From Frankia sp. R82 (lineage in GTDB: Bacteria; Actinomycetota; Actinomycetes; Frankiales; Frankiaceae), in contig NZ_JAMQQG010000019.1 of the NCBI RefSeq assembly GCF_023716925.1, forward strand, positions 1 to 64,000: 64,000 nt of DNA. Direction: 5' to 3'. Positions within the stretch are counted from its first letter, which is position 1. Every line of letters begins with the position of its first letter. Below, in pieces: positions 8,497-17,502 of this stretch. The position numbers and the translations under genes are program-made. The notes beneath the pieces were generated by a model. That model saw nothing but the letters and a program-made list of their open reading frames with translations. It was not told the DNA's origin and searched no databases.

Positions 8497-9711
8497 TCAG
8501 GACAGGTCCGATGGGCGCTGGTCCGCCGGCCGCAGCGCCGCCTTAGCCCGGTGGACAACCCTGCGGAACATCAGATGTGCACAGCCGACGACGAGCAGAA
8601 GCCCCACCAGAAGCACCCCCTCCGCCCCCAGCCGCGCACCCATCGACCAGTCATCACCAACGGTGAGCGTGACTCCTACGACCACGACCACCATCACCAG
8701 GGTGGACACCACCCAGATCGCCAGGACCCCGCGGTACAGCCCGCCGCCCGCCACGGCGGCCACGCCAGGGCGGTCCTCCGGCTGCACGGGAACGGCCGCA
8801 GCGAGCCCATTCATCAGATCCTGGATCTTTTCTCGCTCACCGATATACCGTTCCTGGAAATGCTCATGGCTGATTCGGCTGCCAAGAGCAGGCAGCAGCA
8901 CCAGCGCCCGCGTGATGCTGGCCAGCGCCTCGTCGAGATGGCCACACAGACGCTGCGCGCGGGCAAGCCGATAGATCATTCCATGATCAGGGAATTCGTA
9001 GGCGGCGGCGGTGGCGTGCTCCAGCAGTTCGCGGACCTGGCCGGGCGAAGGCGAGGCGATATCCAGGGCATGCACGCACACATCGACCACAGCGCGAGAC
9101 CGGCCCGGCGCCACCCAGGCGGTACCCAGCAGGGTTCGCCCCTCGGCCGTGTCGCCTCGACCGAGGCTGGCGAACGCGCGTAGCGCGGTGAACAGCGGCT
9201 GCTCCCGATGCTCGCCGGCGGCGATGGCCAGCAACGACCGATCCAGGAACAGGTGAAGCTCGTCATACCAGAAGTCAGCCCGCAGCTTCCCGGCATGATA
9301 AAGCATCGCGAAATAGCAGATGTCCGGCGCGCCTCTGTATGTTTCGACGATACGGCCGGTGGCTAGGGTGATGTCCTCACGCGACTCGACGTTGTCCCGG
9401 GTGATGAACGCATATCCCAACGCCCAGATCTCCGCGATCCGGGCGCGGGCCTGGTCGTCGGTGTGATCGGCCAGCCAGCGGGCGCAGGACGCCGCGGTTT
9501 CGATGGTCGGAGCGCGTAGAAACCGCAACCGCCAGTAACGATCCGCGCAAATCAACTCCGGGTCCGCCCCGAGATCCACCGTGGCGATCATGAACTGCGG
9601 TTGGATGCTGGCGGCGATCAGCTCGGCCGCAACCTCATCGCACACCCGGTCCCTCGCGCCGGGACCCTCGGACGCCGCCCGCCGAAGCCGCGTGATGATC
9701 GCTTCGTCCAT
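8497..9711 (-). CDS. TPR-like helical protein with two C-terminal membrane helices
   Basis: The 404-residue protein starts at ATG 9711 behind a perfect AGGAGG. The first 300 residues are helical repeats of TPR type (alanine-rich pairs such as RARIAEIWALGYAFI, MIYRLARAQRLCGHLDEALA). Near the end are two hydrophobic segments (GVLAIWVVSTLVMVVVVVGV and EGVLLVGLLLVVGCAHLMF) followed by a short basic tail, so the repeats face the cytoplasm from a membrane anchor. No enzymatic motif is present. It could be a sensor or scaffold; the function is unknown. Confidence 0.7.
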   Translation of the reverse strand: MDEAIITRLRRAASEGPGARDRVCDEVAAELIAASIQPQFMIATVDLGADPELICADRYWRLRFLRAPTIETAASCARWLADHTDDQARARIAEIWALGYAFITRDNVESREDITLATGRIVETYRGAPDICYFAMLYHAGKLRADFWYDELHLFLDRSLLAIAAGEHREQPLFTALRAFASLGRGDTAEGRTLLGTAWVAPGRSRAVVDVCVHALDIASPSPGQVRELLEHATAAAYEFPDHGMIYRLARAQRLCGHLDEALASITRALVLLPALGSRISHEHFQERYIGEREKIQDLMNGLAAAVPVQPEDRPGVAAVAGGGLYRGVLAIWVVSTLVMVVVVVGVTLTVGDDWSMGARLGAEGVLLVGLLLVVGCAHLMFRRVVHRAKAALRPADQRPSDLS

Positions 9712-9852
9712 GAGCCTCCTACCCCCTGACGCCGAGCACCAGTTTCCCCTATGTACCAGAAAACGGCGGTCGAACGGACAGATGCAGGTCGACTCGGGCA
9801 GGGCGCTCCCGCGCGATGCGCCGGCGGAAGACATGCTGGCGGTAGTCAGCAG

Positions 9853-10253
9853 CTACCCGGTCACCTTGAGCGCCGCGAGACCGGAAGGAGCTCCACTCCG
9901 CCGAGCGGGCTTCACGCACAGCAGCGCCCAGGCCGCGAGCGAGGATGCATCCACGATCTCGCCTGCCGCGAGCATGGCCGCCCACTGCTCGTGACGGGCC
10001 GGTGCGGCACCGAAAGGGACAAGCGTGCCTGCGCGGGGATGACAAGGGGATCGATTACCGGCGGGCCGAGGGCCTGGACGACGGCTTGGGTATCGGTCAG
10101 GGCTGCGAGGTGGGCGACAACGGCGTGGAGTCGTCCGGCGTCGGTGGTCGGGTGTACCAGCGGGCGCGGTGGGTAGGCGTCAGCATCCCGGACCTTGTGG
10201 ACCGGTGAGCACCGGTCAGGCAGGACGCCCTGTGGTCGGAGATCGCCCCCCAC
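9853..10253 (-). pseudogene. Frameshifted gene of unknown family
   Basis: Reading leftwards, good coding sequence runs in one frame (GRLHAVVAHLAALTDTQAVV through IDPLVIPAQARLSLSVPHRP). It then continues one frame over (EQWAAMLAAGEIVDASSLAA to GLAALKVTG and a stop at 9853). The switch is near 9993. Neither piece alone looks like a complete protein, so this is one gene broken by a single-base indel, or a sequencing error. No family is recognised. Confidence 0.5.
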
Positions 10254-10870
10254 CGTCAGCCTCCCTGCAGGTGGCGCGACACCCTGCGAACTCCCAGCGG
10301 AAACGTTCCTTCTCGTCCGGGCGATGCTGTACAGCGAGAGACCGCAGGAGTGTCACCAGACGTCCCCGAAGATCCTCGGACAGGTGGGGCCAGGCCAGCG
10401 AACGCGGTGTCGACGGCCACGATCAGCACGGGTGGTCCAAGATCGGCTGTCACGTCGGTCAGGACCGCGGCGGCCGAACGGCTCGCGGTTTCCAATACGT
10501 CGACGGGTCCCCAGCGGCGCAGGCCACCGGTGCCGTTGTCGACCGGTCGAACAAACACCGGGCGACCGGGAAGGCCGGTCAGCATGCGGTGATGCCAGCC
10601 TGGCTGGTGCTGCGAACTCGCCGGTGACAGCTGGATAGGCAGGACCACGAGCCGCACCGAGGGGTCCAGGACGTGGTGGGCAGGGGTGGGTGGTCGGTGA
10701 ACGTCTAGATAGGGATGTTCATGGTCGGGCCGGACGAGGACGGTGTCGCTGATGGTGGGTAGGCCCAGCGCGCGCAGACGGCAGGCGTCCGTCGGCGCGG
10801 CCAGGAGATTGATCGTCCTCGGATGCCGTAGGAATCCTCCGGAGCCGCGGCCGGTCCGCTCGCAGTGTGG
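10216..10870 (-). pseudogene. Second frameshifted gene downstream of the folate enzyme, unknown family
   Basis: One frame gives HPRTINLLAAPTDACRLRAL through LGPPVLIVAVDTAFAGLA. The sense then moves to another frame (WPHLSEDLRGRLVTLLRSLA, then PDEKERFRWEFAG) and stops at 10216. No start codon fits at the right-hand end, where it overlaps the tail of the cyclo-ligase gene in a different frame. A deletion or frameshift near 10870 therefore probably fused or trimmed both genes. The family is not recognised. Confidence 0.45.
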
Positions 10871-11570
10871 CCAGGACGGGGATTGCGCTGATGGTGGCGC
10901 CGTCGAGGTCCTGCCAGTAGAGGCCCTCGGGGCGGCGAGGTGGCCCGCAGGTGATGGTGCGGGTGGGGGTGACGATGAGGTCGACGCTGAAGTCGTGGCG
11001 GGTTTCTGGAAGATCGTCGTCGACGACCTGAAGGTCGTGGACGGTCGTGACGATGGTGGTGGTGGGTCGGATGAGTCCGGCTTCCTGGAGAAGCGCGAAT
11101 TCGAGGTCGGAGTAGCCTGCGCCTTTCCCCAGCCGAACGCCGTGTGGGTTGACCGCGACACTGCCACAGACGACGAGGTCGACGGGGTGCATGTCGTTCA
11201 CGCCGACCGGGTGGGCGACGGCGGCGGCGACGTGCCGGTCGGCGGTCTGTTCGGGAGGCAGGGGCAGCGTGGCGGGGTCGAGACGGTAGAAGGGCAGCTG
11301 TTCGGCCAGTCTGGGGACGGCCATGTAGAGGGTCTTGCCGTCGCGCAGGGCGTGGGCGCGGACGGGTTGTTGGGCCCGGTCGGGAACGGCTTTGACGATC
11401 CGCGCCGATGCCCAGGCTGGTAGGGCGGCGAGTCGTGCGGCGGCTTCGTCGGCGCCGGTAAACGCGGGGATGTAGCCGTGGACGTCGGGTGGCGCGGCGT
11501 GTTCGCGTGCCAGCAGGGTCCAGATCCGGTCGCGGACGCGCTGTTTGGCGTCGCGGACGTCGCGGTTCAT
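10719..11570 (-). CDS. 5-formyltetrahydrofolate cyclo-ligase family protein
   Basis: The frame gives 283 residues. The first 235 match the cyclo-ligase family, which converts 5-formyl-THF to 5,10-methenyl-THF with ATP: N-terminal AKQRVRDRIWTLL, central NPHGVRLGKGAGYSDLEFAL with the GxGxGYxD motif, and TTVHDLQVVDDDLPE. The last 45 residues are arginine/proline-rich and overlap another coding frame. The natural stop was probably lost by a frameshift. ATG 11570 overlaps the stop of the XRE-TPR gene (ATGA), so the enzyme is translationally coupled to that regulator. Confidence 0.8.
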   Translation of the reverse strand: MNRDVRDAKQRVRDRIWTLLAREHAAPPDVHGYIPAFTGADEAAARLAALPAWASARIVKAVPDRAQQPVRAHALRDGKTLYMAVPRLAEQLPFYRLDPATLPLPPEQTADRHVAAAVAHPVGVNDMHPVDLVVCGSVAVNPHGVRLGKGAGYSDLEFALLQEAGLIRPTTTIVTTVHDLQVVDDDLPETRHDFSVDLIVTPTRTITCGPPRRPEGLYWQDLDGATISAIPVLATLRADRPRLRRIPTASEDDQSPGRADGRLPSARAGPTHHQRHRPRPARP

Positions 11571-13096
11571 GAGGCTGTGTGGGCTGGGGAGGCCATGACG
11601 TCGAGGAGACGGTCGCAGGCGTCGGCGACGGCCGGCATGTGGCGCCAGGGCCTCAGTTCGCGGCTGATCGTGAACGCCATCGTGATGCCGCCGCCGCCCC
11701 AGGTGCGGGTGACCACGTCGAGGGCCTGATGGAAGGCGTGCGCGGCCTCGTCGGGTTTCCGTTGGCGGATGTGGGCGAGCGCGAGGTTCCCCAGGACGAT
11801 CGCGTCAGCTTTGGCCGGGTTGCGCGAGTGGGAGTAGGCGCGTGTCAGGAGATCCTCGGCCTTTTTCGGCTGGCCGAGGGCCAGGTAGCAGGATCCGGCT
11901 ATGCGCGGGATGTGGCTGGGTGAGTACAGGTAGCTCGCCTCGTCCGCGGTGGTGGCGCTGCCCAGAAGGTGTTCGGCTTGGCCGAGGAGTTCTTCGCATC
12001 CGGTGGTGCTGCGTTGCATGGCATATGCCTCGGCGGCGTGCAGCGTGGCCAGGCCGGTGAGCGCATCGCTGGAGCCCGCGGTCACCGTCATGCAGCGGCC
12101 AGCGAGATCGAGCGCAGATTGTGGGTCCCGCTCGCCGTACAAGGCGACGATCGTGGACCGCAACAGCGCGAATCCCTCCAGGATCGGATTGCGCAGCTCG
12201 CGGCCTGCGGCGGCGGCCCGGCCCAGATAGGTGTGGGCCTGGTGGTGGTCGCGTCGTTGGGAGGCGTCCCAGATGAGCTGACCCATGAGGATCGCCGCTT
12301 CGGCCTCCGCGGTCAGCAGCTCCCGGTGCAGCCGCATGGTCGGAGACTGGGAGCGCAGAAAGCTTGCGAGGGTGAGCATCTGGCCCGCCTCGGGCAGCAG
12401 TTCTGTCGGCGGCGTGCGGTCGTAGCGGGCATCGAGGTCCTCGACCCGTTGGCGCAGGAGCGCGATGGTCACCAGGTCCACGGATCGGGGCTGGTCACGG
12501 ACGTGGCGCAGACGCTCCTCGACGGACTCCTGCGGACCCGCCGCCTGGACAGGCCATGTCACGGGATCGAGAGCCGGTGTGTGGGCCGGCCGGTCCGGCG
12601 ATCGGTCGGCTGCGGGCGGGGCCGGGTTCAGCGGTCCGGCCAGAGCCGGCTGCGGCGGAGCCGGCGTGGAGGGTGCCCGTAGGGAGGCGCCCATGCTGGC
12701 CAGGAGAAGCCGATCCGAGGGACTGAGATGGTCATGGTCGTCGAGGTCGAGCAGGGCGTGGACCTCGGTCCCGTAGACACCGGCGAGCAGGGCCAGGGTC
12801 TGGGGCATGAGCCGACGCACACGCGACCTCGGAAAGTTCTCCAGCTCGCTGAGCTTCGGCTCGGACATCGGCGCCTTGCCCGCGGGGTCGAGTCCGTGTT
12901 CGGCGGCGTAGGCGTTGATCCGGTCGGCGGCCTGTGTCAACGTCCAGCCGAACGCATGCCGATGCGCCGCCCGGGGGCGATACCGGTAGCGACGAGCGAA
13001 CTCCACGGCGATCTCCTGATGCGTTCTCCCACGATCCCGCATCCGACTGCGCAGGTCGTCCTGTTCGGCGCGCAGGCTCGCCTTGGGCCTGGACAT
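11567..13096 (-). CDS. XRE-like regulator with long TPR domain (paralogue 1 of 3)
   Basis: The 509-residue protein starts at ATG 13096 with GAGGGGGA upstream. The N-terminal 130 residues are the conserved block shared with 17982-19685 and 25600-27111: EIAVEFARRYRYRPRAAHRH, GWTLTQAADRINAYA, then PKLSELENFPRS and LLDLDDHDHLSPSD. This reads as an atypical DNA-binding domain. After a proline-rich linker come about 330 residues of TPR-like helices (ALDLAGRCMTVTAGSSDALT, GNLALAHIRQRKPDEAAHAF). The family probably senses a ligand or peptide through the repeats. It is coupled to the folate cyclo-ligase gene. Confidence 0.8.
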   Translation of the reverse strand: MSRPKASLRAEQDDLRSRMRDRGRTHQEIAVEFARRYRYRPRAAHRHAFGWTLTQAADRINAYAAEHGLDPAGKAPMSEPKLSELENFPRSRVRRLMPQTLALLAGVYGTEVHALLDLDDHDHLSPSDRLLLASMGASLRAPSTPAPPQPALAGPLNPAPPAADRSPDRPAHTPALDPVTWPVQAAGPQESVEERLRHVRDQPRSVDLVTIALLRQRVEDLDARYDRTPPTELLPEAGQMLTLASFLRSQSPTMRLHRELLTAEAEAAILMGQLIWDASQRRDHHQAHTYLGRAAAAGRELRNPILEGFALLRSTIVALYGERDPQSALDLAGRCMTVTAGSSDALTGLATLHAAEAYAMQRSTTGCEELLGQAEHLLGSATTADEASYLYSPSHIPRIAGSCYLALGQPKKAEDLLTRAYSHSRNPAKADAIVLGNLALAHIRQRKPDEAAHAFHQALDVVTRTWGGGGITMAFTISRELRPWRHMPAVADACDRLLDVMASPAHTAS

Positions 13097-13368
13097 CCAA
13101 GATTCCCCCTCGCCGGCAGCGGGCATTCCCAGGGGAGAACCCGCATCAGCAATCAGTCCGTCTTAACGGTAGCCGTACAGTCACGTCCTCCGCAGGTACA
13201 GCCGAGATGGTGGTCCGGGCGTTGCGCGGTGTACTCGCGAGCTAGGCGGCTGTCGCGGCGTACCGGAGCCGGCAGCCTTGAGTAACCAGCAGGAAGATCG
13301 TGCTCGACTCGCGCGGGGGCTTCCGGGCAGCGGCCGGCGCCGTCACCTTTCGCTGGCAGCATGGCCGC
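13097..13368. other. Divergent promoter region
   Basis: This 272-base gap separates the minus-strand XRE-TPR gene from the plus-strand kinase gene and must hold both promoters. A GGGAATG occurs on the minus strand at 13120-13126, but the half-site upstream of it is not at the spacing of the 29-bp element described elsewhere, so I do not count it. Confidence 0.4.
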
Positions 13369-13947
13369 GTGCAGGACAATTCGATGGTCGGCTCGGCCGC
13401 CACCACACTGGTCGTGATCAGGGGCAACTCGGGATCGGGGAAGAGCTCGGTCGCCCGGTCGCTGCGGGCACAGGCCGGCCGCGGTGTGGCGTGGGTGGAG
13501 CAGGACTATCTGCGCCGCGTCCTGCTGCGCGAGCGGGACCGGCCCGGCGGGGTGGCGCCGGGTCTGATCGAACAGACTGTCCGCTTCTGCCTTGATCACG
13601 GCTATCACGTCCTGCTGGAAGGCATCCTCGCCGCGTCATCTCACTCCAAGATGATCAGCGGTCTGCTCCGGGCTCATCGGGGGCGCAGCTTCGTGTTCTA
13701 TCTCGACGTGTCCTTCGAGGAGACGCTGCGTCGGCACGCCACCCGACCCCAGGCGGCGGAGTTCAGCGGCGAGGACATGCGGGGCTGGTACCTGGCCCGC
13801 GATCTGCTGGGGGTTGACGGCGAGCGGGTCGTTCCCGAGCATTTCACGCTTGCGCGAACCGTCGCGTTCCTCAGGAACACTACGGGGCTGCTGTCGTCCC
13901 TCGCCTCGTTCGATGGCCCGGTCGATCCTGACGGTGTTTGCCGCTGA
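13369..13947 (+). CDS. P-loop small-molecule kinase-like ATPase
   Basis: The 192-residue protein has a Walker A motif at its start (VVIRGNSGSGKSSVARSL), the switch-like WVEQDYLRRVLL, and HVLLEGILAASSH and FVFYLDVSFEETLRRH further on. This is the pattern of AAA_33/zeta-toxin-like or gluconate/chloramphenicol kinase-type phosphotransferases. I take GTG 13369; ATG 13384 is a second option. The substrate is unknown. It is transcribed away from the XRE-TPR gene. Confidence 0.75.
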   Translation: MQDNSMVGSAATTLVVIRGNSGSGKSSVARSLRAQAGRGVAWVEQDYLRRVLLRERDRPGGVAPGLIEQTVRFCLDHGYHVLLEGILAASSHSKMISGLLRAHRGRSFVFYLDVSFEETLRRHATRPQAAEFSGEDMRGWYLARDLLGVDGERVVPEHFTLARTVAFLRNTTGLLSSLASFDGPVDPDGVCR

Positions 13948-14148
13948 GTTCGTCGGCTGCGGCCACGCCGTCGGGGCGCTCAGGCGTTCGGCGGGGACTG
14001 CATGCGGCTCGGTGTGTGTCGGCGGTCGAATCGCCGACCCGATTCCGGCGGCCGGACGATCACGTCTCGCATCCTCGGCGGTGGTGCCGGCTCGAAGTAA
14101 CGGCCGCCTCCGCGAGTGTTTCTCCTGGTCAGCAGGGGTCCTGTCGGA

Positions 14149-14177
14149 CGAACAGATTCTTCGTCGCGGCGGGAATG
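14149..14177 (+). promoter_or_regulatory. 29-bp CGAA-N7-TTCG-N7-GGGAATG element, copy 1
   Basis: CGAA (14149) and TTCG are 7 bases apart and form a perfect inverted repeat. Seven bases later is GGGAATG. It lies 95 bases upstream of the SAM methyltransferase start. Six further copies with identical spacing occur in the window. Confidence 0.7.
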
Positions 14178-14272
14178 ACTGGCCGTCACCGTCAGGGCGA
14201 TGGTGTAACGGTTCCCCTGTGCCTACCGTCAGTGAGGGCCGTTTCCATGATGAGGATCGACTGCGCGACGTC

Positions 14273-15166
14273 ATGTCACCGCCCCGTCGGCGCCAGACGC
14301 GGACCGGACGACAGACTGGGACGGCCACGCCGATCACCGAGGGGCGCACTCGTCGGGGCCGGACAGCCCTCACGGGGGCGGTCCTGATGGAGCCCGAGCA
14401 CCCGAGCGTGGCCCGGGTCTACGACTACTTCCTCGGCGGAGCGCACAACTTCCGCGCCGATCGGGAAGCTGCGGCACGGGTGGTCGAGACGTGGCCACAG
14501 ATCCGGGACACTACCCGGGTCAACCGCCTGTTCCTCGGCGAGGCGGTCGGCTTTCTCACCGGCGAGGTCGGCCTTCGTCAGTTCCTCGACATCGGTTCCG
14601 GCATGCCGACGATGGGCAACGTCCACGAGGTCGCCCAACGCGTAGCGCCGGAGGCGCGCGTCGCCTACGTGGACCACGACCCGGTCGCGGTCGCGCACAG
14701 CCAGATCCTGCTCGCGTCCAATCCGAACGCGCTGGCGGTGGACGCTGATCTGACCCGCCCCGAGGAGATCCTGGCCCACCCGGAGATCACGGGCCTGCTG
14801 GATCTGTCCCAGCCGGTCGGGCTCCTGCTGGTGGCGATCCTGCACTTCTTCCCCGACAACACTCATCCGCAACGCCTGGTCGCCGCCCTGCGCGACGCGC
14901 TGCCGGCGGGCAGCTATCTGGTCCTCACCCACGCGACCGGGGACGGACAGGACCGCGACGTCGCGGACGCGGCCGAGGTGTACCGGCGCACCACCGCGCC
15001 GTTCCAGCTGCGCAGCCGTGAGGAGGTCGTGCGGTTCTTCGACGGCACGGACCTGATCGAGCCCGGCGTGGTCCTGCTGCCCGGCTGGGACGACGACCGG
15101 CGGCGCCGGGCGACGACGACCGAGACTCGACTGCCGGTTTACGCCGGCGTCGGGCGTATCCGATGA
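14273..15166 (+). CDS. SAM-dependent methyltransferase, Methyltransf_19 (DUF574) family
   Basis: The family signature is at the N-terminus (PSVARVYDYFLGGAHNFRAD), followed by the SAM motif FLDIGSGMPTMGNVHEVAQ, YVDHDPVAVAHSQILL, and the later block LLVAILHFFPD. Many actinomycete genomes carry dozens of these enzymes, often in specialised metabolism; substrates are rarely known. ATG 14273 (297 residues) or ATG 14387 (after GGGGCGG, giving MEPEHPS) may be used; the second has the better ribosome-binding site. The stop overlaps the next start (ATGA). A copy of the 29-bp element lies upstream. Confidence 0.88.
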   Translation: MSPPRRRQTRTGRQTGTATPITEGRTRRGRTALTGAVLMEPEHPSVARVYDYFLGGAHNFRADREAAARVVETWPQIRDTTRVNRLFLGEAVGFLTGEVGLRQFLDIGSGMPTMGNVHEVAQRVAPEARVAYVDHDPVAVAHSQILLASNPNALAVDADLTRPEEILAHPEITGLLDLSQPVGLLLVAILHFFPDNTHPQRLVAALRDALPAGSYLVLTHATGDGQDRDVADAAEVYRRTTAPFQLRSREEVVRFFDGTDLIEPGVVLLPGWDDDRRRRATTTETRLPVYAGVGRIR

Positions 15167-16383
15167 GCCCTCCGTCCGGCTGCCCGACCTGCTGGCCGGC
15201 GGCCGACGTCCGCCGGCTGCTGCGGCACGCCGATGCCCGGATCGCTGACGCGACCGCGGCCCTGTGGCCGGACGCCGAGACGACCTTCCGCCCGATGGTC
15301 ACCGCCGGCGGCGCGCTCCTGCGACAGGTGCGGGTCGACGGACAGATGCTGTGCGCGACGGCGCGTCTGGCCGGCGCGGTGCATTGGGGAGTGGTCCTCG
15401 GCGACGACGGTGATTGTGCCGCTCTGCTGGCCGCTGATGGTGCCGGAGTGGACGCGACGGTCCAGGAAGCCGACCAGCTCACCGCCCTGGCCACCTACAG
15501 CAGGCTGCGGGTCGCTGCCCCGACCGCCACGGCGAACGGGGTCCTGTTCACCGCCTGGTTGTCCGGCCCGAGCCTGGCCAGCCGGCTGGACGAGCACCCC
15601 GCGGACCTCACCGGGCTGCTGACGGGCCTCCTCGACGAGCTCGGCGAGGTGCATCATGCTCCGGCGGAGCAGCTGCGGCAGGTCGCCGCGCCAACCGGCA
15701 TCCGGACGCACCCTCAGATCGTCGACCAGGCACTGGCCCGCCCGACGGAGCACATCCACCCAGACCCCGCACAGCCTGCCGCGGCCGGCGAGCTGCGCGC
15801 GCTCCTGGGAAGCCTGTCGCTGCGGCTGGAACGGCTGGCCGCCCAGCTCGACCCACTGCTCCTCGCCCACGCCGGACTCGCGTTCGGGAACCTCACCCCC
15901 CGCCACGTGCTGTACCCGGACTCCACACCGCGGCCGGTGCTGACGTCACCCGACCTCGGACCGGGCGGAGAACCCACCGACACCGGAACACTGCTCAGCC
16001 ACCTACACCTGCTGACCCTCGACAGCCCACCGACGGTACGGACGGACCTCGTCGACGGCATCGAGGCGTGGCTCGCCGGCCGGCTGGCCGCCCAGGGCGC
16101 CGACTGGCGCAGCTGGCTGAACACCGTGTTGACGATCTGGGCAGCCAGCCTGTACGACACGGTCCTCAGCGCGCTGACGCTGCCCGCCGTGCTACCCCTC
16201 GACGCGGACACCAGCCGTCTCGCGGCCCGTCCGCGCCCTGCGCTGGATGGCCTCAAGGTCCTCACCGCGGAACTGCGCCGCCGCGGCGCCGGGGCCGCGC
16301 TGAACGCGACCCTCGCCGCGCTCGCCACCACCCCTGCAGGCCACGACGACGCCGACGCGGCCACGACGACCGCCCGCTGCTGA
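15163..16383 (+). CDS. Aminoglycoside phosphotransferase-fold protein lacking catalytic residues
   Basis: The 406-residue protein is coupled to the methyltransferase. Its C-terminal half shows the APH layout, but where active kinases have HGD...N it reads LLAHAGLAFGNLTPRHVLYP: the aspartate is missing and only the histidine and asparagine positions remain. The metal-binding DFD/DWE is replaced by SPDLG. It is therefore likely a pseudokinase, perhaps a binding partner of the methyltransferase. The fold assignment rests on motif order only. Confidence 0.5.
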   Translation: MSPPSGCPTCWPAADVRRLLRHADARIADATAALWPDAETTFRPMVTAGGALLRQVRVDGQMLCATARLAGAVHWGVVLGDDGDCAALLAADGAGVDATVQEADQLTALATYSRLRVAAPTATANGVLFTAWLSGPSLASRLDEHPADLTGLLTGLLDELGEVHHAPAEQLRQVAAPTGIRTHPQIVDQALARPTEHIHPDPAQPAAAGELRALLGSLSLRLERLAAQLDPLLLAHAGLAFGNLTPRHVLYPDSTPRPVLTSPDLGPGGEPTDTGTLLSHLHLLTLDSPPTVRTDLVDGIEAWLAGRLAAQGADWRSWLNTVLTIWAASLYDTVLSALTLPAVLPLDADTSRLAARPRPALDGLKVLTAELRRRGAGAALNATLAALATTPAGHDDADAATTTARC

Positions 16384-16547
16384 TCGCAGCGTTCCCGGAC
16401 CGCACACGGAAGGCGCCCGTCCATGGTCACGACACCGTACCGACCACCGGGAAGCCAGCCACAGCCCACACCGCGACCTTCCTCCAGGCCCGACCCGGTG
16501 ACCGCGGACTTCGAAGGCCCCCTCCGTCGACAGACACCGACACCGCC

Positions 16548-16988
16548 GTGATCACTACCAGGCGGCAAGCGGACGAACCCCCGCATAGCGAGGATCCCGG
16601 CCCGCTGGACCGCGCCTTCGATCAGCTTCGATGCGCCGCGATCGAACTGCTCAACACCTACGTCCGCCGCCCAGGTCGCCTCTGCGCCAGCGGGGGGCGC
16701 AGATGGCCGTGCGACGCCGTCCTGCTCGCCGATCACAACCCGACGCTAGTCACTCCGCTTCCCCCAGAACCGTGTGCCAGGAGAACCTATGATCACCGCA
16801 CTCGCCCCTGCCTCGTCCACAGCACCCGATCCACCTGCCGGCCGACTGCCGCAGCACGTTCGGCACTATCCAGCCACACCGCGCACCGCCAGCGCCGCCC
16901 GTCGCGACGCCACCGCGCAGCTGCACCGCTGGGGCCTCGACACGGTGACCGACACTGTCACCCTTGTGCTGTCGGAACTGATCACTAA
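16548..16988 (+). CDS. Small cysteine-containing protein or its remnant
   Basis: From GTG 16548 the frame reads plausible protein for about 70 residues (LDRAFDQLRCAAIELLNTYV, RRPGRLCASGGRRWPCDAVL, LADHNPTLV). The RLCA...RWPC block looks like a short metal- or redox-type motif. No stop follows; the frame runs on over the start of the next gene to 16988, so the natural end has probably been lost. Expression is uncertain. Confidence 0.4.
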   Translation: MITTRRQADEPPHSEDPGPLDRAFDQLRCAAIELLNTYVRRPGRLCASGGRRWPCDAVLLADHNPTLVTPLPPEPCARRTYDHRTRPCLVHSTRSTCRPTAAARSALSSHTAHRQRRPSRRHRAAAPLGPRHGDRHCHPCAVGTDH

Positions 16989-17502
16989 TGCGCTCGTGGC
17001 CAGCAGCCGCCCTTCTGGCGTGCACGGGGCCGACGAGGCGGCGTCCCGGGTTGCGATGCGCCTGACCTACAGCCACCGCGACCTGATCGTCGAGGTGTGG
17101 GACGGCGGCCCCGGCCGCCCGACCTGCCGGACCACCGACACCGACACCGACGGCGGCCGAGGGCTGCACATTGTCGCCACCGTCGCCCGAGCCCTCGGCT
17201 ACTACCCGGTCCGCGTCCGCAGCCCGGACGGATACCGAACCAGGGGCAAGATCGTCTGGGCCGCGCTGTCCCACGAGACTCCGGCCACCCCGCACCTCCT
17301 CCACAGCCCGGCCGAGCAGCTGCCACGCCGTATCCCGGCGTCCCCCACCGCCGAGGCCACGCTGAATCCGGACAGTTACGACCACGCGCTGCTACAACGC
17401 GTCCTCGACGGACTACGCAATCTTGACACCTGGACACCGTCCACCGCACCCACCAGCCCCGCGCACCATCCAGTCATGCGAGAACAGGAGGCCACACCAT
17501 GA
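16789..17502 (+). CDS. ATP-binding regulatory protein (RsbW-type histidine-kinase-like ATPase)
   Basis: The 237-residue protein starts at ATG 16789 behind AGGAGA. The HATPase_c_2 fold is clear: N-box VTLVLSELITNALVAS, G1-type LIVEVWDGGPGRP, and G2 GGRGLHIVATVARALGY. Such stand-alone ATPases act as serine kinases or anti-sigma factors in actinomycetes and are usually cytoplasmic. The C-terminal 60 residues are extra and disordered. The stop overlaps the next start (ATGA). Confidence 0.82.
   Translation: MITALAPASSTAPDPPAGRLPQHVRHYPATPRTASAARRDATAQLHRWGLDTVTDTVTLVLSELITNALVASSRPSGVHGADEAASRVAMRLTYSHRDLIVEVWDGGPGRPTCRTTDTDTDGGRGLHIVATVARALGYYPVRVRSPDGYRTRGKIVWAALSHETPATPHLLHSPAEQLPRRIPASPTAEATLNPDSYDHALLQRVLDGLRNLDTWTPSTAPTSPAHHPVMREQEATP

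Noticed and set aside
13120-13126. Eighth copy of the 29-bp element upstream of the minus-strand XRE-TPR gene
   Set aside because: GGGAATG is present, but the nearest TTC is 5 and not 7 bases away and no CGAA half-site fits.
14149-14177. GGGAATG as a SigR-type -35 box
   Set aside because: GGGAAT resembles the SigR -35, but no GTT lies 18-19 bases downstream in the copies I checked, and the conserved part extends upstream, not downstream.
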